Notes under the pieces: generated by a model
Told to the model about the DNA's origin: nothing
Database searches by the model: none
Seen by the model: the letters and a program-made list of their open reading frames with translations, nothing else
DNA from: an uncultured Sutterella sp.
GTDB lineage: Bacteria > Pseudomonadota > Gammaproteobacteria > Burkholderiales > Burkholderiaceae_F
Direction of reading: 5' to 3'
Length of the DNA: 6,000 nt
Assembly (NCBI GenBank): GCA_900552545.1
Contig: USAL01000112.1
Span: 1 to 6,000 of the forward strand
Part shown: piece by piece, positions 1-3,382 of the stretch
Layout: each line of letters opens with the position of its first letter
Position numbering within the stretch: position 1 is the stretch's first letter
Position numbers and translations under genes: made by a program

Positions 1-141
1 TATCCACAGCAATGGGATGGGGCGTATAGCCCAGGGCCCGGAACTGGGTAGCCAGCCGGTGGCTGAAGGTGGTCTTTCCAGAGGAGGACGGTCCGGCGCG
101 CATCACCAGCCTCTTGTCCCCGGCCTTTGCCGCCTGCTCGG
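1..141 (-). CDS. Uridine/nucleoside kinase, internal fragment (Bacillota-type)
   Basis: Read on the minus strand, this stretch encodes a P-loop NTPase segment. It contains EQAAKAGDKRLVMRA, then the Walker A motif GPSSSGKTTF, then SHRLATQFRALGYTPHPIAVD, running off the left edge. The Walker A form GPSSSGKTTF, followed by a helix and a beta strand ending in an acidic residue (AVD), is characteristic of the uridine kinase/phosphoribulokinase-like family, and specifically of the long nucleoside kinases of Clostridia. These phosphorylate uridine or cytidine using a nucleoside triphosphate. The 3' part lies outside the window. The 5' part is absent: the minus-strand frame stays open beyond ~141 but there only mirrors the FtsX gene. 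No start codon or ribosome binding site is present. The gene is therefore an internal piece, probably joined here artificially. Family assignment is fairly sure; exact boundary and origin are not. Confidence 0.7.
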
Positions 142-485
142 CGGGGACGTCGCTGGCCGCAGCACTGCTCACGGGCGTTGTGCTTGCCAAACTGCGCGAA
201 CGCAATCTGCTGCTTTTGCGGGCGTTGGGCGCACCCCGCCGCTTTGTCCTTGCGTCCGTCTGGGCCTGCATCAGCGCCTCGGTTCTCTTTGCCGCCCTCG
301 GCGCGCTCATGCTGGGCACGCTTTTGTCGTTTGCCGCGGGAAAAGTCATCGGCCTGCGCACCGGTATTGCGATGCTTCCCTCCGTCGGCATGACGGAACT
401 TCTCGTGCTCTCGGCAGTGACGGCTGCGGGCGCATTGTTTGCTCTCATTCCGGCCGTCGCGATCAGCCGAAAGCGTCTGCTTTAG
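130..485 (+). CDS. FtsX-like ABC transporter permease, C-terminal fragment
   Basis: This frame ends at TAG 483-485 and encodes the last ~115 residues of an FtsX/MacB-type permease. A hydrophobic segment (SLAAALLTGVVLAKL) is followed by the conserved cytoplasmic motif RERNLLLLRALGAPRRFV. A long hydrophobic stretch comes next (roughly positions 250-345), then a last membrane helix (roughly 390-460), and a basic tail ending SRKRLL. In FtsX-family permeases the charged RER-x-LLRALGA loop sits between the first and second helices of the C-terminal membrane domain and contacts the ABC ATPase. Such proteins work with an ATPase in lipoprotein, lipid or peptide export, or in cell-wall control. Full-length members have roughly 380-850 residues, so most of the gene is missing. 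Sequence before ~130 reads as a different gene on the other strand, so the GTG or ATG codons upstream are not its true start. The substrate cannot be named. Confidence 0.7.
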
Positions 486-541
486 ACACCGTTTCCAGAA
501 GGTGCATCCATCCGCACCGCGCTCGCGGAATTGCGTTTGTC

Positions 542-567
542 CGTGCGGCGTCCGCTTCTGCCGCACG
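542..567. repeat. Hairpin downstream of the permease fragment
   Basis: A perfect 8-bp inverted repeat, CGTGCGGC (542-549) and GCCGCACG (560-567), encloses a 10-nt loop. It lies 57 bases after the permease stop codon. It is strong and GC-rich, but it is followed by a run of C rather than T, so it is not a canonical intrinsic terminator. It may slow or protect the 3' end of the permease transcript, or it may be chance in GC-rich DNA. Confidence 0.4.
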
Positions 568-662
568 CCCCCCCCTTCAGTCTCCTCACCGGGGACGAGA
601 CAGCGCGCATCAATGCTTATTGTTGCACTCAATCATTCAAATAATGGTCTGCAAACAAACTC

Positions 663-692
663 TTGACTAAAGAAAATGCGGGACAAGAAATT
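663..692 (+). promoter_or_regulatory. Weak promoter candidate upstream of the HD-domain gene
   Basis: TTGACT at 663-668 matches five of six bases of the sigma70 -35 box, and the surrounding DNA (about 600-720) is clearly more AT-rich than the flanking genes. At 17-18 bases spacing there is only a poor -10 (AGAAAT or GAAATT, three of six). An alternative -10, AATAAT at 640-645, has no good -35 partner. Some promoter should lie between 486 and 805, because the gene at 806 is separated from anything upstream. The exact element is uncertain. Confidence 0.25.
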
Positions 693-796
693 TGTATTTC
701 CCCTTCACAAAACAATCACGAAACGACAACATCCCCGACATTTTTGGTCTTCACAATGCTCCTCGTCCACCAACCGATTTCTCACAAAAATCACTC

Positions 797-800
797 GAGG
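797..800 (+). promoter_or_regulatory. Ribosome binding site that sets the start at 806
   Basis: GAGG at 797-800 lies five bases before ATG 806-808, an ideal Shine-Dalgarno arrangement. It decides between this start and an in-frame TTG at 692. The TTG would add 38 residues, has no comparable site, and would bury the Tat signal inside the protein. Confidence 0.75.
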
Positions 801-805
801 ATCTT

Positions 806-1912
806 ATGACCGAACTTTCCCGTCGTTCCTTCTTTTCCCGCGCAGCGCTTCTGACCGTCGGCAGCGGACTATGCGCCGGCACATTCAATCTCGAAGCGAT
901 TGCCGCAGCGCCCAAAACCGCACGCAGCCTCGCTGAAGTGCTCGCTATGAGCGATGTCGAGATGGCGCGTCAGAGTGCAGTGGTGCAGGCAGCCAACCGC
1001 GTCATCATCGATGCGGCCCGCCAGCTTCGAAATGAAGCACTGCGTGAAAAAACGCTCTCCATTCTGGACAACCCCGTCCCCACGATTGCGCAAGGCGACG
1101 AGAAGGCGATCCTGTCAGAGCTCAAGCGAGAAAAACTGATCGACGCCTCCTTTGCCTCGGTTTTCCCCCCGATCAAGACCCCCAAGCAAAGTCCCCAGCC
1201 GTTCTGGAGCGCACCGGGCTCAGGCTACTCCTCTCATCACGCCTATCCCGGCGGCCTCGTCGTTCACACGGCGCTCAACGTCGTTTCTGCTCTGAGTCTC
1301 GTGAAAAACTACCGTGACGTCAACGGCCTCACGCTCGACTACGATGCAGCAGTGGGCGGCGAAATTCTTCACGACTTGCACAAGCCCTGGGTCTTTGCCT
1401 GGCAGGACGACCATTCCTGCCGCAAGGAGCAGCCTCTGGCGGGCACGGGCGAACATCATGTGCTCTCGATTGCCGAGTCGCTCGCCCGCAAACTGCCTCC
1501 CGAGGTGATCGTCGCCCAATCGTGCGCTCATGAACATCCCGCCACGCCCGCCGGAGAGCGGCTCGTCACGAACTGGATCAAGGCAGCAGGCATCATCACC
1601 GGCACCGATCCTGTCGCCTACGGCCTTCTGGACAAGAGCGGATCGACGCTGCCGATGCCGCGGCGCATCGAGGGGTGGGTCGTGCATCTGGCCGATCACG
1701 ACTTCGTGATTTCGACCTCCGCCTGCCAGTGGACGGCTCAAGCACTGCGAGCACTTGCCAAGGAAAACTACGGACTGAGCGATCCGCAACACCTGAACGC
1801 CTTCCGCAATTACGTCCTTGCCAATCTGACGGCCATGCGGCTCTATGGTGTTCTCGCCGCCGACGGCAAAACAGCCTTTGCCGCTGAAGTGGCCCGCGTC
1901 GTCAAAAAATAG
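806..1912 (+). CDS. Tat-exported HD-domain metal-dependent phosphohydrolase-like protein
   Basis: This complete 368-residue protein runs from ATG 806 to TAG 1910-1912. Residues 1-35 form a twin-arginine signal: LSRRSFF (Arg6-Arg7), a hydrophobic stretch to about residue 27, and a cleavage region EAIAAAP, so the protein should be exported folded to the periplasm. The mature part has an HD-superfamily core: HHAYPGG (His144-145) with His154, the HD pair His189-Asp190 in LHDLHK, His217-218, His242 and His244, and HLADHD (His294, Asp297). In HD enzymes these histidines and aspartates bind one or two metal ions and hydrolyse phosphate mono- or diesters. HHAYPGGL-x-x-HT resembles the first metal motif of YhaM-like and related HD proteins, which are normally cytoplasmic. 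The gene stands alone, with a good ribosome binding site before it and a strong terminator 57 bases after it, so it is probably monocistronic. The substrate is unknown. The HD family and Tat calls are confident; activity is inferred. Confidence 0.88.
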   Translation: MTELSRRSFFSRAALLTVGSGLCAGTFNLEAIAAAPKTARSLAEVLAMSDVEMARQSAVVQAANRVIIDAARQLRNEALREKTLSILDNPVPTIAQGDEKAILSELKREKLIDASFASVFPPIKTPKQSPQPFWSAPGSGYSSHHAYPGGLVVHTALNVVSALSLVKNYRDVNGLTLDYDAAVGGEILHDLHKPWVFAWQDDHSCRKEQPLAGTGEHHVLSIAESLARKLPPEVIVAQSCAHEHPATPAGERLVTNWIKAAGIITGTDPVAYGLLDKSGSTLPMPRRIEGWVVHLADHDFVISTSACQWTAQALRALAKENYGLSDPQHLNAFRNYVLANLTAMRLYGVLAADGKTAFAAEVARVVKK

Positions 1913-1968
1913 GTCCGCAGGATAAATATCCCCCGCCAGACATCACCCTTTTTTGTCGGCGACCTCTC

Positions 1969-1998
1969 ACCGGAAACAGTTGTTTCCGGTTTTTGTTT
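1969..1998 (+). terminator. Intrinsic terminator of the HD-domain gene
   Basis: ACCGGAAAC (1969-1977) and GTTTCCGGT (1982-1990) pair perfectly over 9 bp around the loop AGTT. The T-rich tract TTTTTGTTT follows at once. It lies 57 bases after the stop codon at 1912 and on the right strand, so it is a clear Rho-independent terminator for the HD-domain gene. Confidence 0.92.
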
Positions 1999-2409
1999 CA
2001 AAAAGAAGAGATTTTCACCGGAAAAGTTGCGAGGACAACATACTCTCTTCAGAGGACGCGCAGGCTTTACCGGAACATACTTCACGACGCCTTCAAACCC
2101 ATTCAGTTGAAGAAACGCCTGCCTGAATAATTTCAGAAACTTCTTCGCCTGCGTCCCGGCTTTGCACGTTGAGCTCCAAAGCCAGGTAAAGAAGCTCTAC
2201 GTCAATCTCAGTCACACGGATTTCCGCCGTTTTTTGGACCGCTCCCTCTGATTCATTCGATCAACGCGTCCCCAAGTCTGCAACTTCGAGGCAAGGGAAT
2301 GTTCCGCCAGAAATTCTGACCAGCGTTTTGGCAGTATCGTGCGCATTTATCCCGTCAATAGAGAACGTCAGGCGTGTTGGGTTTGCATAAGGCAGTCCTT
2401 TGCTTTATG
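1999..2409. other. Intergenic stretch without a supportable gene
   Basis: No reading frame here has a start, a ribosome binding site and a recognisable product. A second copy of TCACCGGAAA (2015-2024) repeats the left arm of the preceding terminator (1967-1976), probably by chance or local duplication. A plus-strand frame is open from about 2111 to TGA 2249-2251. It carries a protein-like segment (LHVELQSQVKKLYVNLS) but no credible start. It could be the tail of a lost gene, but nothing identifies it. The stretch is less GC-rich than the genes on either side. Confidence 0.6.
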
Positions 2410-2437
2410 TTGATTTCATTAGTGAAAATCGTACAAT
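2410..2437 (+). promoter_or_regulatory. Sigma70-like promoter of the candidate small RNA
   Basis: The -35 box TTGATT (2410-2415, four of six) and the -10 box TACAAT (2432-2437, five of six) are separated by 16 bases, in AT-rich DNA. Transcription would start near 2443-2445. A 14-base inverted repeat, TTTCA-TTAG-TGAAA (2414-2427), overlaps the end of the -35 box and fills most of the spacer. This is a place where a repressor could bind, although no regulator can be named. This is the best-matching promoter in the window. Confidence 0.6.
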
Positions 2438-2443
2438 GGAAGA

Positions 2444-2580
2444 AAGAAAACGAAAGCTCGTTGGGTGCTCCCTAACCAAAGGCCGATGTTCCGACCGGGA
2501 GCTGACATTCAAGCCGTAGGGCGCCATTCCAAGACCTCGTACCACTCGAGGGAAAAGTGAGGAATGGCGTTTTCTTTTGT
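2444..2580 (+). ncRNA. Candidate structured small RNA, ~135 nt, unknown family
   Basis: The stretch between the promoter at 2410-2437 and a terminator at 2522-2578 is not explained by a gene but is rich in pairing. Hairpin 1 has outer arms GCTCCC (2467-2472) and GGGAGC (2497-2502). Inside is GGCCG (2481-2485) against CGACC (2492-2496) with one C-A mismatch, and an unpaired TAACCAAA on the 5' side. Hairpin 2 is the terminator. The 5' end AAAGAAAACG (2443-2452) is exactly complementary to CGTTTTCTTT (2568-2577), so the ends could also close into one helix. No gene follows on the same strand, so a free small RNA fits better than a riboswitch leader. It does not match the hallmarks I know of 6S, tmRNA, SRP RNA, RNase P RNA or common riboswitches. 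Function is unknown. Confidence 0.5.
2522..2578 (+). terminator. Two-tier terminator hairpin of the small RNA
   Basis: CGCCATTCC (2522-2530) pairs with GGAATGGCG (2561-2569) over 9 bp, followed directly by TTTTCTTTT (2570-2578). The 30-base apical part contains its own hairpin, CCTCG (2535-2539) with CGAGG (2547-2551), around a 7-base loop. The T-tract lies only on the plus-strand side, so it acts in that direction. The long, internally folded loop is more elaborate than a simple terminator and may be a functional part of the RNA. Confidence 0.7.
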
Positions 2581-2691
2581 CTAGTCTAGACTGATCTCTA
2601 CATCCCCCTTCAGGTTCAAGTTTTCCATCTCGCCCCGCAACCGGGGATCGAATTCATACGCGCCTTGTGTCGTTACACGATGCAGACGGTT
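2581..2691 (-). pseudogene. Orphan open segment, possible 3' end of a lost gene
   Basis: On the minus strand 36 codons are open before TAG 2581-2583, bounded upstream by an in-frame TAA at 2692-2694. The segment includes YEFDPRLRGEMENLNLKGD and ends EISLD. The composition looks protein-like: alternating polar and hydrophobic residues with many acidic ones. There is no ribosome binding site, and the only methionine lies 16 codons from the end. It may be the C-terminal scrap of a decayed gene, or chance. I do not recognise the family. Confidence 0.25.
2633..2646. repeat. Small GC-rich inverted repeat
   Basis: CCCCG (2633-2637) and CGGGG (2642-2646) form a 5-bp stem with a CAAC loop. There is no T-tract on either side. 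It lies in the non-coding stretch between the small RNA and the barrel pseudogene, and no function is evident. Confidence 0.3.
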
Positions 2692-2703
2692 TTAAGCCGT
2701 CTG
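2683..2703. repeat. Inverted repeat CAGACGG / CCGTCTG
   Basis: CAGACGG (2683-2689) and CCGTCTG (2697-2703) form a perfect 7-bp stem with loop TTTTAAG. There is no T-tract on either strand, so it is not a plain intrinsic terminator. The right arm within AAGCCGTCTG resembles the core of the Neisseriaceae DNA uptake sequence, but a single imperfect copy is not evidence of one. It lies 20 bases beyond the last stop of the barrel pseudogene. Confidence 0.4.
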
Positions 2704-2722
2704 TTCGGCTGGCCTGAGTTTT

Positions 2723-3335
2723 TCATGAATCCTTGGAAACGGGGCTTTTGGGCCAAGAAACATCCTTCGCATTTTTCCGGGAGCCCATGAATTGTGTCAG
2801 CACCATTCTCAAGCGGTGTATTGCCCTCAAGTCAATCTTGCCGCCGACGGAGGACGAGCCTTCCCTGCCTGCGCCAAGCGAAAACGTGGCGTTGAGCAGG
2901 AGGTTCTCGGTGCCGGCGCCAGCCCCAGATCCGCTCATGCCGATAACATCGGCTTCAGTGTTGTGCACATTGATTTCGTGTCGCCAAACGTGGGCACGTA
3001 CGCAATCTTGAAGCTCGGAGCAAGCTTCCAGCCGCCGGCATTCATGTCGGCGCCGTTGATGCGCAATGCCACCGGGATCTGAAAAAACGTCTGATCCTGG
3101 TCTTCAATGGACACCGTCGCCCACGTGCATGGCATCGGTCTCAGACTGCGAGACACGCAGTCCGATGCTCGGGATGAAGCTGAAGCCGCCGACGTGCAGC
3201 TCATACATGCCGGTGACGCCGGCCAAGTAGATGAACGCATCCACGCTCTGGTTCTGAGCCGCCTGTCACCGCGACATTGTCTGCAAGATTGAATTCACCT
3301 CGGACAACTCAAATGCCGGTTCCCTGCCTTACCAT
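2723..3335 (-). pseudogene. Decayed autotransporter beta-barrel, several frameshifts
   Basis: Minus-strand pieces in different frames join into a typical type V autotransporter translocator. From 5' to 3' they are: FELSE (about 3310-3322); FNLADNVAVTGG (about 3260-3295); NQSVDAFIYLAG, MYELHVGGFSFIPSIGLRVS and GDGVH, ended by TGA at 3104-3106; after a shift, EDQDQTFFQIPVALRI and GGWKLAPSFKIAYVPTFGD (about 2975-3105); after another shift near 2970-2980, INVHNTEADVIGMSGSG and ENLLLNATFSLGAG. The amphipathic strands and the W-x-L-x-P-x-x-x-x-AYVPTFGD signature fit the end of an AIDA/pertactin-like barrel. A normal C-terminal aromatic residue is not seen; the last frame runs on to a stop at 2723-2725. 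With shifts near 3300, 3255, 3105 and 2975, no passenger and no start, it cannot make a functional protein. It differs in sequence from the barrel of the adjacent intact gene, so it is not a simple duplicate. Confidence 0.75.
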
Positions 3336-3382
3336 CCAGTTCGGATACTAGCCGGGCGCTTCAAATTTACCGGATCTGATCT

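Noticed and set aside
692..805. TTG start giving a 406-residue HD protein
   Set aside because: It lacks a ribosome binding site, and the extra 38 residues would place the Tat signal internally. ATG 806 with GAGG five bases before it is much better.
1220..1792. 190-codon minus-strand ORF opposite the HD gene
   Set aside because: It is antisense to a clearly conserved HD core and has no domain of its own.
2436..2519. 27-codon ORF inside the small RNA (starts MEERKRKLVG)
   Set aside because: Its ATG overlaps the -10 box and lies before the expected transcription start. There is no ribosome binding site.
2486..2560. 24-codon ORF starting MFRPGADIQ inside the small RNA
   Set aside because: There is no Shine-Dalgarno sequence, and it runs through both stems and the terminator loop. 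RNA structure explains the sequence better.
2444..2580. 6S RNA, tracrRNA, 4.5S RNA or a known riboswitch
   Set aside because: It lacks the long two-arm helix with central bubble of 6S RNA, the GGTCAGGTCCGGAAGGAAGCA-type core of 4.5S RNA, any CRISPR repeat nearby, and the conserved cores of the common riboswitches. No gene follows for a riboswitch to control.
2683..2703. Neisseria-type DNA uptake sequence
   Set aside because: GCCGTCTG matches only the core, the following bases differ (TT rather than AA), and it occurs once in the window. The rest of the window does not look neisserial.
2733..3292. Plus-strand ORFs of 61-96 codons
   Set aside because: They are mirror-image frames of the minus-strand barrel pseudogene, with no recognisable domain or ribosome binding site.
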